Origin: JAJFUI01 sp963754135
Lineage (GTDB): Bacteria; Planctomycetota; Planctomycetia; Pirellulales; Thermoguttaceae
Assembly (NCBI GenBank): GCA_963754135.1
Contig: CAVWEY010000003.1
Span: forward strand, 1,116,001-1,180,000
Length of the DNA stretch: 64,000 nt
Direction: 5' to 3'
The position numbers and the translations under genes are program-made. Below the pieces are notes generated by a model. The model saw only the letters and a list, made by a program, of their open reading frames with translations, did no database searches and was not told the origin of the DNA. Positions 1 to 10,062 of this stretch are shown one piece after another. Every line of letters starts with the position of its first letter. Positions within the stretch are counted from its first letter, which is position 1.

Positions 1-977
1 ACGTCGTAGTTGATGATGTGCGAGATGGTGGTCACGTCGATGCCCCGGCCCACCACGTCGGTGGCCACCAGAATCTTCGTCTTGCCCTCGCGGAAACGCC
101 GCATGACGCGGTCGCGGGCCGATTGCTGGAGGTCGCCGTGGATGGTGTCCACGCTCTTGACCTTCTCGCCCAGCCGCCGGGCGACCTTGTCGGTCCCCCG
201 CTTGGTGCGGCAGAAAACGATCGCCTGTTGCGGATCCTCCCGCTCGACCAGCTTCACCAGCAGGTCAAACTTCCGCTCCGGATCGACCGTGAAGTACCAC
301 TGGTCGATTGTCTCCACCGCCAGGTCCTTGGTGGAGAAATCGACCATTTCCGGGTCGCGCATGAAGCGCTCGGCCAGCCGCTTGACCGGCGGGGGGATGG
401 TGGCGCTTAGCAACAGCGTTTGCCGCGACTGCGGGCAGCGGCGGAGGATTTTTTCGATGTCGGGCCGGAAGCCGATGTCCAGCATCCGGTCGGCCTCGTC
501 GAGGACCACGAAGCGGATGCCGCCGAGCACCAGCGAGCCGCGGCCGCTCAGATCGATCACGCGGCCGGGCGTGCCGACGATGATCTCCGCCCCGCGGCGG
601 AGATGCTCGACCTGCTGCCGGATCGGTTTGCCGCCGAAGACGCCCACCACGTGAATCTCGCGGCCAAAGGCCAGCTTGACGCACTCGTCGCGGACCTGGA
701 CGGCCAACTCACGGGTGGGCACAAGCACCAACGCCTGCGGGCCGGCGCTCGCGGGGCGGGGTTCGAGCCGTTCGAGGATGGGGATGCAGAAGGCGGCCGT
801 CTTGCCGGTGCCGGTCTGCGCCTGGCCCATCAGGTCCACGCCGGCCAACGCCTTCGGGATCAGCCCAGCCTGGATCGGCGTGGGGTCGAGATACTCGGCC
901 TCGCGTAGGGCGGCCAACATCACTTTCGACAGCCCCATGCCGGCAAAGCCGGTGGGGACCGGCGATGCGGTGGCCAC
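1..977 (-). CDS. DEAD-box ATP-dependent RNA helicase (RhlE-like), C-terminus cut by window edge
   Basis: This gene unwinds RNA duplexes using ATP and would act in ribosome assembly or RNA decay. In order from the N-terminus I read a Q motif (Phe, then PTPIQ), motif I AQTGTGKT, motif Ia PTRELA, Ib TPGR, the DEAD box in VVLDEADRMLD, motif III SAT, and the second RecA domain with IVFCRTKRGTDK, HGDLQQ and ATDVVGRGID. The final HRIGRTGR motif and tail lie beyond base 1. The start is uncertain: GTG at 977 keeps the Q-motif Phe, an ATG at 938 would lose it, and a TTG at 1028 is also in frame. No clear ribosome binding site is seen. The gene follows the inositol-phosphate synthase on the same strand. 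Confidence 0.85.
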   Translation of the reverse strand, partial: MATASPVPTGFAGMGLSKVMLAALREAEYLDPTPIQAGLIPKALAGVDLMGQAQTGTGKTAAFCIPILERLEPRPASAGPQALVLVPTRELAVQVRDECVKLAFGREIHVVGVFGGKPIRQQVEHLRRGAEIIVGTPGRVIDLSGRGSLVLGGIRFVVLDEADRMLDIGFRPDIEKILRRCPQSRQTLLLSATIPPPVKRLAERFMRDPEMVDFSTKDLAVETIDQWYFTVDPERKFDLLVKLVEREDPQQAIVFCRTKRGTDKVARRLGEKVKSVDTIHGDLQQSARDRVMRRFREGKTKILVATDVVGRGIDVTTISHIINYD

Positions 978-1029
978 CGCCGGCGGGGGTTTCGTACGCG
1001 GTCGTGATTTTGGATTGCGGTCGGGCAAG

Positions 1030-1060
1030 ATAGTGAATAGTGGGTAGTGAGTAGTGGGAA
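1030..1060. repeat. Heptamer tandem repeat (TAGTGRR type)
   Basis: About four degenerate copies of a 7-bp unit (tagtgaa, tagtggg, tagtgag, tagtggg) lie between the helicase and the inositol-phosphate synthase gene. This is one of about a dozen period-7 arrays in the window. Confidence 0.6.
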
Positions 1061-1067
1061 TTGATCG

Positions 1068-2399
1068 CTACGAGCCGCTTGCGGTTTTGCACGCTGCGGC
1101 CCAGTCCTCCAGCATCTCGAACTGCCGGTCGAAGCAGTGTTCGCTCACGCCGTAGGGACTCTTGAAAAAACTGGCCAGAAAGGGCATCTGACCGACGTGG
1201 CCGCGGCGATGCGCCAACTCCACGAGCCGCACCAGGTCCAACACCAGCGGCGCGGCCAAGAGCGAGTCACAGCCCTGCCAGGTGAATTGCAGGGTCATCG
1301 GCACGCCCAGGAAGCCGGCGAAGTGGATATGGTCCCAGGCGGTTTTCCAGTCGCCCAGGTCGGGCAGATACTCGATTGACACCAGCGTGTTAGGGCGGTA
1401 GCCGAGGATTTCCCGCAGCAGGTGATCCTTGCTGGCCAGCTTGGCCTGCTTGTTTGCCGGATCGTCGAGCACCTGGCCGTCCATGTTGCCGAAGATGTTG
1501 TGGCCGACCCAGCTTAACACCTGGAGGTTCCGCCGGGCGAACATCGGGGCCAAGACGCTCTTCATCAGCGTTTCGCCCGTCTTCCCGTCGCAACCGTAGT
1601 GGCAGGCGTGGCGGAGCCGGGCAAGCTCGTCGATTGCCGCCGGCGATGCACCAAGCGATGGGGTGAAGTTGATGTAGGAATAGCCCGCCTCCAACGCGGC
1701 AATGGCGTACAGCGAACTGGCCGGCAATGTAGAAGCGGCATCTTGCCGCTTCCCGGTTTGAAGCGGCAGGATGCCGCTTCTACTCGCGCCTTCAAGCAGC
1801 CGTTCCAATTCCCCCCAGGTTGGCGGCAGATTCGAGGTATCTACTGCCGGCTCGGTCGAGGCCACATTGACCACCACCAAATGGCTAAGCTGCTCGGCGC
1901 GGACAAACTCGGCCATGTCACCCCCCAGCCGGGCGATGGCTTGGCGGGGCGTTTCGCTGGCGAAAAAGGGGACAGTCCCCATTTGTGCGAAGCACCCTTC
2001 GGGCCGTTCCGGCAAATGGGGACTGTCCCCTTTTTCGCCCCAATCGGCCAGGGCGGCAATCGTCTGGCCGACGCCGAGGATCGTGCCCGGCCGGATGCGG
2101 GCGTCGATCTGTTCCAATTCCTCCCGGCACGGTTCCACGAGGCCCGGCAGGGCCGTGTGGCGGCTTTCGCGGGCCATCCGCAGGACCTCGTCCACCAGCA
2201 GAGCGCCGCGAATCTCGTGCCCGGCCACCACGAATCGGTCCCAATCGGCCAGCCCAAGCTGCCCGAACTGGGGCAACTGGCTGACCAGTCCCACCGGACC
2301 GACCAGTCCCCTCTTGAGAGCCGCCAGACCGAGGATGGCGGTCGACGCCACGCCCCCCTTGGCGCCGATCAGCCAAATGCCCACCCGGGAATTTGCCAT
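1068..2399 (-). CDS. Inositol-3-phosphate synthase family protein
   Basis: The family converts glucose 6-phosphate to inositol 3-phosphate with NAD, the first step of inositol lipid or solute synthesis. The N-terminus has the Gly-rich nucleotide loop IGAKGGVAST. The C-terminal half has the family signature around GHNIFGNMDG followed by a Lys-rich stretch (KQAKLASKD), and SIEYLPDLGDWKTAWDHI. The protein is 443 residues. Two stretches do not fit the family: residues about 121-147 (EKGDSPHL through QMGTVPFF) and about 205-223 (GILPLQTGKRQDAAS) are translations of palindromic repeats at 1961-2038 and 1728-1785, inserted without breaking the frame. Whether the enzyme tolerates them is unknown. Function is assigned from the conserved parts. 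Confidence 0.85.
   Translation of the reverse strand: MANSRVGIWLIGAKGGVASTAILGLAALKRGLVGPVGLVSQLPQFGQLGLADWDRFVVAGHEIRGALLVDEVLRMARESRHTALPGLVEPCREELEQIDARIRPGTILGVGQTIAALADWGEKGDSPHLPERPEGCFAQMGTVPFFASETPRQAIARLGGDMAEFVRAEQLSHLVVVNVASTEPAVDTSNLPPTWGELERLLEGASRSGILPLQTGKRQDAASTLPASSLYAIAALEAGYSYINFTPSLGASPAAIDELARLRHACHYGCDGKTGETLMKSVLAPMFARRNLQVLSWVGHNIFGNMDGQVLDDPANKQAKLASKDHLLREILGYRPNTLVSIEYLPDLGDWKTAWDHIHFAGFLGVPMTLQFTWQGCDSLLAAPLVLDLVRLVELAHRRGHVGQMPFLASFFKSPYGVSEHCFDRQFEMLEDWAAACKTASGS
1728..1785. repeat. Palindromic repeat inside inositol-phosphate synthase gene
   Basis: Inverted arms agaagcggcatcttgccgct and agcggcaggatgccgcttct flank a short centre. On the minus strand it is translated in frame as SGILPLQTGKRQDAAS. 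A related short palindrome (gacgcggcatcctgccgcgtc) lies at 21798-21818. Confidence 0.75.
1961..2038. repeat. 75-bp palindromic element, copy 1 (EKGDSPHL element)
   Basis: The arms gaaaaaggggacagtcccca and tggggactgtccccttttt are long inverted repeats; each arm also contains the smaller palindrome ggggacagtcccc. A second copy, differing at one central base, lies at 62984-63058 inside another gene. Here it is translated from the minus strand within the inositol-phosphate synthase. Confidence 0.9.
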
Positions 2400-2576
2400 A
2401 ATGGCCCATTGTCGGGCAAGACGGGGGCAGCGTCAACCGCTCTTGGGCGGCAAATGGACCACGACGTTGCCGCACCGCGTTCGCGGCGTCAGATCTTTCG
2501 CGGACAGCCCGGCCGTCGCGGGCGGCTGAACGTGGAGACGGCTCTGGCCGCACTTCGGGGCCATCGAGGCGGCGGG

Positions 2577-3989
2577 CTAACGCAGAATCACATTGCCCTC
2601 GATGTCGCGCCACTCTGCGGCGTTACGGGCAGCCGTCGTGCGGGCGAGGTTCTTCAGGTAATAGAGCGTCGGCTCGGCAATGTGCTGGCCGTTCAGGAAA
2701 GGTTCGGTGTAACAGATGGCGGCGAACTTCTTCTTTCCGATGTGGTTCCCTTGGCCCACGTGATTGTTCCAGTCGACGCCTTCGGTCAGGAAGCCGTGTG
2801 GCCCATAGTGGTGCTTGGCAATCGCCCGCAGGATCACCAGGCCGTCCATTTCGTATTGGCGGCTTCTCGTCAGGTCGCGCTGGCGGGTGCCGGCCGCGGC
2901 CTCGAAGTAGGCCAGTGCCGCCTCGGCGTTCTCCCACAGATAGGCGGTGTCCCACAACTTCTCCATGTACAACAGGCCCTTGGTCGCTACGCCGTTCCGG
3001 TCCTCGGTCATCTTGAACTGGTCGAGTCCGGCCAGGCATTTTTCATAGGCGAACGCGCGGACGGCGTCGTCCTTGAGCAAGCGGGAAACGTCCCGCAGGG
3101 TGCGGAAGGCCACGGCGTAGGCCACGTTTTCCTGCGGATCGTAGGTGTCGTGATTGATGCTGCCGAAGATGCCGCCCAAGCGGATAAAGACCGCGGTCTT
3201 TTCCCGGAGCGGCCCGCGGTAATCGGCCAGTCCGCGCTCGGGTAAGCGCCGCCTGCAACTGCAAGATGAACAGCCCGTCGGCCGAAGTCTGCCAACAGCG
3301 GTCTTTGTCGCCGTCGGGCGATCGTCGGTACACTTTGCCCTCCGCGGTGGTGCGGCGGGGGAACCAACCGTTCGGCGCCGGTTCGAACGTGGTCGCGGAT
3401 CCACGCCGCACAGCCGACAGCCGCCGCCCGCATGCGCTTCGCCCGCGGGTCGTCCCCAAGTTGGTCGGCAAAGATCAGCAGTTGAAAGCCCATTTTGGCC
3501 ATCGAACCGGGGCAGAACCAGTCGGACTTGTGCTTGTAGTTCAAGCAGAGTTTGCCGGTGGTGGTCTCCCGATAGCCTTGGATAAAGCCGGACTTCTCGT
3601 CGATGAACCCGCCGTCCAGGAACGTGGTCGAGAATGGCAATGCCTTTGTCTTGCCACTCGGGCTTGTGCAGGAACTCGCCCAGCAAGTATATCTCATACG
3701 CGCCGCCGACCGTATTGGCGACCCAGCCCGGCCCTTCCAGATTGCCGAAGTCGTGCCACGCCATCACCTCGGCCTGGGGATTGACGAAAGTTGAGATCGA
3801 CGCCAGGTGCCCGCGCTGGTCGCGGCGCAAGGTCTTTTCCAGGGTGAAGCGGATCGAATCGAGCGTGGAGTCGACGATCGTGTATTTGGGATTCTCCGGA
3901 ACGTAGAACGGCCGGCTGGGAAAATCAGTTTCCGACAGGCCAGCCAAGGCCGTGCTGAGAACGACTAGCGCAACGTTGAGGCAAGACAT
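2577..3989 (-). pseudogene. Secreted alpha/alpha-toroid-like protein, reading frame broken three times
   Basis: The N-terminus is a signal peptide (VALVVLSTALAG). The conceptual protein is rich in paired helices and aromatic residues (MAWHDFG, DWFCPGSMAKMG, GWFPRRTT, CWQTSADGLF, INHDTYDPQENVAYA, WNNHVGQGNHIG), suggesting a six-hairpin glycosidase-like or similar alpha/alpha fold; I cannot name an enzyme. The frame must change near 3624, 3389 and 3240. All three are repaired by restoring CGCG where the sequence has CG (twice in the context gaccacgttc). The longest uninterrupted frame spans the whole interval because the shifts cancel, but its middle third is nonsense. It lies downstream of the DUF1559 gene and may be the enzyme of the sigma/FecR module. 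Confidence 0.6.
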
Positions 3990-4078
3990 TCAGTTTCTCC
4001 CTGAGCGAGTTTGGAGGCAGGTGGGGTTGGCAGGTGATCGGCCCGGCGGCCGAGGGGTTGTGAACGGCCAATTCCGCG

Positions 4079-5191
4079 CTAGAACGCCTTGCCGTCGACC
4101 GGCAAGCCGTCGCTGCGGTTGCCCAGACGGCGATGGACCTCCTGGTCGAGCGTGTAATTAATCATCGTGACCGAGCCGTCGCAAAAGGCCATTTGGAATC
4201 CGTTGGCGTGCGCGGAGCCGAAGCACCATCGGCCGGGTGCGCCGGGCGTGTCCTGAAATGGAGCGAGGTATTGGATCGTAGTCGGCGTGGTCGTGTAATT
4301 GACCGAGTACGCAGTCCAGCGGGAGATGTCCTCGTTGTCGCCCAGCAGCGCGTCCTCGTTGTCGCCGTAATCAGTGCCGGTCTCATAACAATCGGGGTTG
4401 AGGTACTTTTCGCCCGCCAGATAAGTGTTGGTGGCGCCGTCTTTGACGTCGGCCAGTTTGATGAGACTGCCGGTATAGACGACGCCGGTGGCGACCGCGG
4501 CGATATTGGCGAAGGTGGTCCGGGCGTTGGACGTCATTTGGCCCGGGGGATTCTCGACCTCCGTCGTGCTGGCCGGTCCGCCGGTGGTGTTGCTGGGGAT
4601 CGCCGATTGCCAGAGGGGAGATTTCGGAGTAGCGCAATCGGTGTACACGTCGCCGCCGTTGGCCGCATAATCCGACCGTCCCACCGCCGAGGGCGTGCCG
4701 GCGTTGACGATTCCCCAACTCACGGCCCAGGTGTAAGCCATTACCCGTCGCCGCGTCGGGCAGTAGAGTGTGCCCAACGGAGTGGAAACTCGCTGCAGGT
4801 GGGCGGCTTTCTTGTCCGTCGAGTTCCATGCCCCCAGCCCGGCGCCAAGGTCGTGCAGGGTTTGCTGCTCGATGAATGGCAGGATGTTGTAGATCCACCC
4901 GCCCGGCTGGCGCCAGTCGGCGCCGCGGTCGGCGTCGCCGGTCCACTGCATTCCCCAGCCGCCGGTGGGAAGCCGCCCGGTGGCCTGTTCATGGTTCAAG
5001 CAGCCCAGGGCGAGTTGCTTGAGGTTGTTGCGGCACTGCGTTTGCCGCGCCGCCTCCCGTGCCGCCTGCACCGCCGGCAACAAGAGCGCGATCAGAATGC
5101 CGATGATCGTGATCACCACCAAGAGTTCCACGAGCGTAAAACCGCGTCGAGCTCTTGTGTCTTGGATGGCGGATAGTGGATTTGGGTTCAT
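4079..5191 (-). CDS. DUF1559 prepilin-type protein (module A)
   Basis: A 370-residue protein with a type IV pilin-like N-terminus: RRG followed by FTLVELLVVITIIGILIALL, so prepilin peptidase would cut before Phe and leave a hydrophobic helix. Immediately after it comes the DUF1559 hallmark QAAREAARQTQCRNNLKQLA. The C-terminus has FGSAHANGFQMAFCDGSV, the His/Asp-rich end motif of the family. These proteins are greatly expanded in planctomycetes; their role, probably in the cell surface or pseudopilus, is not established. It lies 262 bp downstream of the PEP-CTERM gene and is paralogous to the gene at 41559. Confidence 0.9.
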   Translation of the reverse strand: MNPNPLSAIQDTRARRGFTLVELLVVITIIGILIALLLPAVQAAREAARQTQCRNNLKQLALGCLNHEQATGRLPTGGWGMQWTGDADRGADWRQPGGWIYNILPFIEQQTLHDLGAGLGAWNSTDKKAAHLQRVSTPLGTLYCPTRRRVMAYTWAVSWGIVNAGTPSAVGRSDYAANGGDVYTDCATPKSPLWQSAIPSNTTGGPASTTEVENPPGQMTSNARTTFANIAAVATGVVYTGSLIKLADVKDGATNTYLAGEKYLNPDCYETGTDYGDNEDALLGDNEDISRWTAYSVNYTTTPTTIQYLAPFQDTPGAPGRWCFGSAHANGFQMAFCDGSVTMINYTLDQEVHRRLGNRSDGLPVDGKAF

Positions 5192-5229
5192 CTACTTCTT
5201 CCCGGGCCGAAGGCCCTTTGTTCGCCCAG

Positions 5230-5393
5230 CCCAGGGCAACGCCCTGGGAAGCGTGAGCACCCCGTGCAATCTGCGGCCCAACGGGCCAATCGTTCCGCCA
5301 GTGCCGAGGCGAACCGTTGGTCCGTTGGACCGACGCACGTAAATACACAAAACCTCGATTGTCCGTCCACCCTACCCAGGGCGTTGCCCTGGG
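5230..5393. repeat. Composite inverted repeat, copy 1 (cccagggc hairpins)
   Basis: Two hairpins, cccagggcaacgccctggg at 5230-5248 and cccagggcgttgccctggg at 5375-5393, are inverted copies bracketing about 125 bp that itself contains shorter palindromes (ggcccaacgggcc; ccgttggtccgttgg). The same bracket recurs at 8839-8983. It fills the gap between the DUF1559 and PEP-CTERM genes, where I see no gene. Confidence 0.75.
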
Positions 5394-5453
5394 CTGGGTG
5401 AACCGGCGCCCCTTCGGGGCGCGGAATCTTACTTCCGCTCCGGGACGCGAAAT

Positions 5454-6302
5454 CTACCTCCGCTTCCGCCACGCATAGCAGAGCAGCCCGAGAAAGCCGG
5501 CGGCCAGCAGGGCAAGCGTACCCGGCTCGGGGATCGTTTGTACGACCAGGTTGCGTTCATAACCATACGTGCTGGCAGTGTATGACCCATCGGCCAAGCA
5601 CGCATACTTCGTATTGGAATCGGTAAACACGTGGTTGTACGTGCTGGCAAAGGTGTAGAGTGTTCCGTCCAGCAGGACGTTGCTGATCGTCCCGTTCGTC
5701 GTATTCACGTCGTACTTGAGCGTGTGCCATACCGTTTTGCTCCACGTTCCCACGTAGCTAAGCCGCGACACACTGGTCTTGACGGCGGGGCTGGCGTCGA
5801 TCAACGACAACGTACCGTTGGGGTCGAGCCAAATACCAACGTGGGTGTCACCGGAGCTCCAGGCATTGTAGAAGTTGCTGCTGTTGTTGCTCGGCGCGTT
5901 AGATGCCAAGAAACCCAGCCCTACGCCGGCCGTCGGGTCGTCCCCCTGGGCGTCCGTCACGATCTCGCCAAGGTACAGCGACGCAGATATCGTAAACTGA
6001 GTCGGCTTCGTATAACCATTCCCTACGTAGGACGCGAGGCTAATGGCTTCGCCGCAGCCGGTGCTTAGGCCCGCACCGTACACCCCTGCGCCAGGGGTCT
6101 TGATGGTTGGCTGGCCCCATATTGTGCCGATTGTGGCGTAAGTGCCGCCTGGCAGATTCACCGTGTCCGGGGTGCGCCCGGAGACCTGGCCGCCAGAAGG
6201 AGACGCCAATGTGTCGGAGAGAATTACCTCCGCCTGGGCCGTCAAGGCCAACGACGAGACAACCAAGGCCGCCGCTACCAGACTCACGAAATTGCGAAAC
6301 AT
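5454..6302 (-). CDS. PEP-CTERM sorting-signal protein (module A)
   Basis: A 282-residue exported protein with signal peptide VSLVAAALVVSSLALTAQA and a C-terminal sorting tail: PEP motif (IPEPGTL), hydrophobic helix and basic end AWRKRR. Such tails are recognised by exosortase, and the body is exported, often in exopolysaccharide-producing bacteria. The body (about 30-255) is Ser/Thr/Asn/Gly-rich and looks like a beta-sandwich, possibly lectin-like. I chose ATG 6302 because AAGGAG sits 8 nt upstream; an ATG 6 nt earlier is too close to that site. The reading frame is open all the way back into the FecR-like gene, probably an artefact (see that entry). Confidence 0.85.
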   Translation of the reverse strand: MFRNFVSLVAAALVVSSLALTAQAEVILSDTLASPSGGQVSGRTPDTVNLPGGTYATIGTIWGQPTIKTPGAGVYGAGLSTGCGEAISLASYVGNGYTKPTQFTISASLYLGEIVTDAQGDDPTAGVGLGFLASNAPSNNSSNFYNAWSSGDTHVGIWLDPNGTLSLIDASPAVKTSVSRLSYVGTWSKTVWHTLKYDVNTTNGTISNVLLDGTLYTFASTYNHVFTDSNTKYACLADGSYTASTYGYERNLVVQTIPEPGTLALLAAGFLGLLCYAWRKRR

Positions 6303-6457
6303 GAGCATTTCTCCTTCCCCGTAGGGAATAAACGTGTCTTGAAGCGTCACCAGGCCCCAGAAACACTCTGGATGAATCAACCCGGGCATTTCGCTGCCCC
6401 TTCTACACTCCAACTCCGCTCGCTTCTTGAAACCAACACACGATGGACTCGCATGAT

Positions 6458-8153
6458 CTACTTCATGGCAGCACCCTCCTTTTTTTGCGCCGGAGGCCGG
6501 CTGCGGAACCTTCCCCGAAAACGCGAATCCCGTCAGTTCCACGCGGAGCGCCATTGGTCCCGGTCCTGCTAGATCGCTTGGAGCCGGCGCGCCGTTCTCC
6601 ACCTCGATCTCCAACACGTTGGTTCCCTCGACAAAGCCTTTGCCGATTGTGAAACTTCGAAAGACCTCGAACGGAGCGTCTACCCCGTGTTCGGGCACAG
6701 ACACTGCTTCGCCGTTGAGGCGAATGGCCCCGACATGGTTGTCCGCGATGAACTGACCCCGCACAACGGCTGTGCCCGGTAGTATGTCCGCAAGCTCGAA
6801 CGTCGTGCGGAAGGTGTAGGAAACGCCGTTAGGAAGATTCGGTAGGCCGTTTGCCGTCGAAATCCAATTCGATTGATAGCCGTTTTCCAGCCAGTTTGGG
6901 GCGATAACCGAAGTGACCACGGCGGGCCGGGGCTTGAATTTCGGGTCGTCGCTGCGGGCGACAAGCTGCCAGTGCGGGTCCTCATCTCCGTCCGTCAGTC
7001 CCGCGCCCGTGTTGAACAGTGTGATCGCCACCCGCTCAGGCATTCGACGGGCGAACTTGCTCGGGTTGCCCGGTTCACGTGTCATCGTCAGCGCGCGATC
7101 TCGCCGGACCGTGACCGTGGCCGACTCGTTCGCTGCCAGGGAAATCACGGCGGCGCCACCGCCGTCTCCCGTGTCGGCGCCGGCGGGGCGCAACTCAACT
7201 TTGCCGCGGAAGACGTAAGACCGGGTTGCCCCGGACTGATCCACTTCCACCCCGAACTCGGTGCCCAGGTCGGTGACGGTGGCGGTGGGAGTGCGGACGC
7301 AGAAAAGAGTGGGCAGTGGGCAGTGGGCAGTGGGCAGTGACTCTGGTTTGGTCTCGTTGCCGCCGACTGCCGACTGCCGACTGCCGACTGCCGGCTCCAC
7401 TCTCGCCGTCAGTTTGCCGAGCGAGAGGAAGCCGCCGCTGGGGGACTCGATCTCATAGGTGCACGGACCTTGGAGAATTACTGTTGCCCCGCTTTGGTAG
7501 CTGATTTCCATCAGGCCGGAACTGAGCGCGTACTTGCGGCCGAGGGAGACCGGGGCCAAGGCGAAACGGGCGTCTTGGGGGTCAACCCAGCGGCAATCGG
7601 CCAGGCCGCTGATCCGGCCGACAAACTCCATTTCCGGCTCGACGCTCTTCTGAAACGGCGGGCCCGAGGCGTGCGGAGACTTGGCAAGCTCGTAATCGAG
7701 GGACACCCTGTACATCCAGGCACCGAGAATGGCCATGCCCGTGAGCACGGTGGCTGCCCCATAAGAGATCAGCCAACTGCCTAGCGAAGAGGGAAGACGC
7801 GAGAAGGGCGAGGAGTCCGTATCAATAACGATCGGGGGAATGACGGATTCGGGTTGGGGGACTGGGGGTTCGCCGGGTTGATGCGGCAGTTCAACTGCCG
7901 CACCAGCGGTGGCCGGTCCTGAGTCCCGGACCTCGAACGGCAAGCGGGCGGTCCGGCCGGCAGCACGCCAGGCCAGGTCCACGTCCAGCCCGACAAAACG
8001 CCGGTAGAACTCCTGCGACGCCGGATCGTCCAGCAACAGCGCTTCGAGCCGGTCCCATTGGGCCTGGCCCATCTCGCCGTCGCAGAGCAGCACGAGCAGG
8101 CCGGTCAATTCCGGGAAGTCCGTCGCCGTTGGCTCCGGGTTAAACGATGGCAT
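6458..8153 (-). CDS. FecR-like membrane regulator with C-terminal carbohydrate-binding-like domain (module A)
   Basis: Likely membrane-spanning partner of the adjacent ECF sigma factor. Residues 1-60 are a cytoplasmic part (ELTGLLVLLCDGEMGQ), then a transmembrane helix near 135 (ISYGAATVLTGMAILGAW), then the FecR region with LSSGLMEISYQSGATVILQG and VTDLGTEFGVEV. The C-terminus (SYTFRTTFEL through RVELTGFAF) resembles a galactose-binding-type sandwich. A repeat-derived insertion interrupts the FecR domain (7309-7390). ATG 8153 overlaps the sigma stop by one base (TGATG), suggesting coupling. As given, the frame runs without stop to 5454; restoring CGCG at 6487, or removing one A of the A7 run at 6480-6486, gives a stop at 6458-6460. 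Confidence 0.75.
7309..7390. repeat. Heptamer repeats inside FecR-like gene
   Basis: Four perfect copies of gtgggca (7309-7336) and four of ccgactg (7363-7390) lie 26 bp apart as partly complementary arrays. They are translated in frame within the FecR domain (GSRQSAVGG ... LPTAHCPLPT). Confidence 0.9.
8120..8147. repeat. 28-bp repeat forming the start of the FecR-like gene
   Basis: The minus strand here is identical over 28 bases to 44253-44280 (starting tcgtttaacccggagcc). It encodes SFNPEPTATD, residues 3-12 of the FecR-like protein. Confidence 0.85.
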
Positions 8154-8686
8154 CAGCCGCGCCTCCGTCCGGCAGAATCGCGGTTCATGCACTCCAAGAG
8201 CCAGGTCCGGATGCGGCCCAAGGCGTGGTAGACCGCCTTGGTCGATCGCCCCACCCGCTGGGCAACGCTCTGCACCGTTGCCCCCGGCTCGTAGCGCAAG
8301 TCGATCAGTTCGCGGTCCTGCTCCGGGAGCTTCGCCACGCACGACTCGAAAGCCTCGACGTCGTCGGGCTGTCCACCGGGATTCCGCGCCGTGCTCTCGG
8401 CCAACTGCTCGACCAACCGGTCGCTGAAGCGGAGCCGGCTGCGGGCTTGCCGCTTGCGGTAGGTGAGCACCTGGTAGTAGGCGACCTTGCACGCCCAGGC
8501 CGCAAAGTTCGTCCCCAACTCATACTCGTCGGCATGACACCAGACGAAGAGATTCGTCTCTTGCAGCACTTCCTCGGCGTCGTCGCGGTTGGGCACCAGG
8601 GTGCGGACATAGCGGGTCAGTTGTTGTTGGACGTTCGTCAACAACTGCACGATCTGGTCGTTGCGCTGAGAGGCCGCTTCGTTCAC
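8153..8686 (-). CDS. ECF RNA polymerase sigma factor (module A)
   Basis: A 177-residue group IV sigma factor. Region 2 is recognisable from DDAEEVLQETNLFVW and NFAAWACKVAYYQVL, where core polymerase and the -10 element are bound; region 4 from LPEQDRELIDLRYEPGATVQ and the helix-turn-helix VGRSTKAVYHALGRIR. It lacks extra C-terminal domains. The gene heads the module and overlaps the FecR-like start by one base, the usual arrangement of a sigma factor with its membrane regulator. In planctomycetes this subtype often precedes FecR-LamG genes. A paralogue lies at 35738. Confidence 0.92.
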   Translation of the reverse strand: MNEAASQRNDQIVQLLTNVQQQLTRYVRTLVPNRDDAEEVLQETNLFVWCHADEYELGTNFAAWACKVAYYQVLTYRKRQARSRLRFSDRLVEQLAESTARNPGGQPDDVEAFESCVAKLPEQDRELIDLRYEPGATVQSVAQRVGRSTKAVYHALGRIRTWLLECMNRDSAGRRRG

Positions 8687-9027
8687 CCGACACCCCGCAA
8701 GCCTTGACGGGCAATCTGTAGGTGCAGAATAATCCTCACTATAGCTCTATGGCGCAGCCAGTGCGAAATTCCAAGGGGAAAAAAGACGTCGTAACGATTT
8801 TGTCGGGTGTGCGAGCCTGAAAGGCTCCAATGTGACAGCCCAGGGCAACGCCCTGGGAAGGTGGAAACCACGGAAATCATAGTCCTGAAAGGGCGCGATA
8901 GACCCTCGCGCTCGCAACCAATCTCGCCCTTTCAGGGCTAACGGCTCCGGCGCATTACTCGTTACCCAGGGCGTTGCCCTGGGCTATCCTATGAAAGCCC
9001 TTCGGGCGAAAGGCCAAGATGTCGCTC
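8687..9027. other. Intergenic region filled with repeats
   Basis: No gene is evident. The region holds the promoter side of the minus-strand sigma gene and the second composite repeat, plus a pair of ccctttcaggg-type hairpins (cctgaaagggcg near 8884 and cgccctttcaggg near 8927). Confidence 0.6.
8839..8983. repeat. Composite inverted repeat, copy 2 (cccagggc hairpins)
   Basis: The same two hairpins as at 5230-5393, in the same orientation, bracket a different interior containing an inverted pair of agggcg/cgccct hairpins. Outer hairpins are 8839-8857 and 8965-8983. Confidence 0.75.

Positions 9028-10052
<1,025 letters not shown>

Positions 10053-10062
<10 letters not shown>

Noticed and set aside
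6480..6487. Programmed -1 frameshift at the A7 run in the FecR-like gene
   Set aside because: Possible, but loss of CG at the same position fits the pattern at twelve other sites and is simpler.
5454..8492. A single 1012-residue FecR/PEP-CTERM protein starting at 8492
   Set aside because: The first 113 codons overlap the sigma gene in another frame, and the join between the two domains passes through non-conserved sequence with an A7 run and a lost CG.
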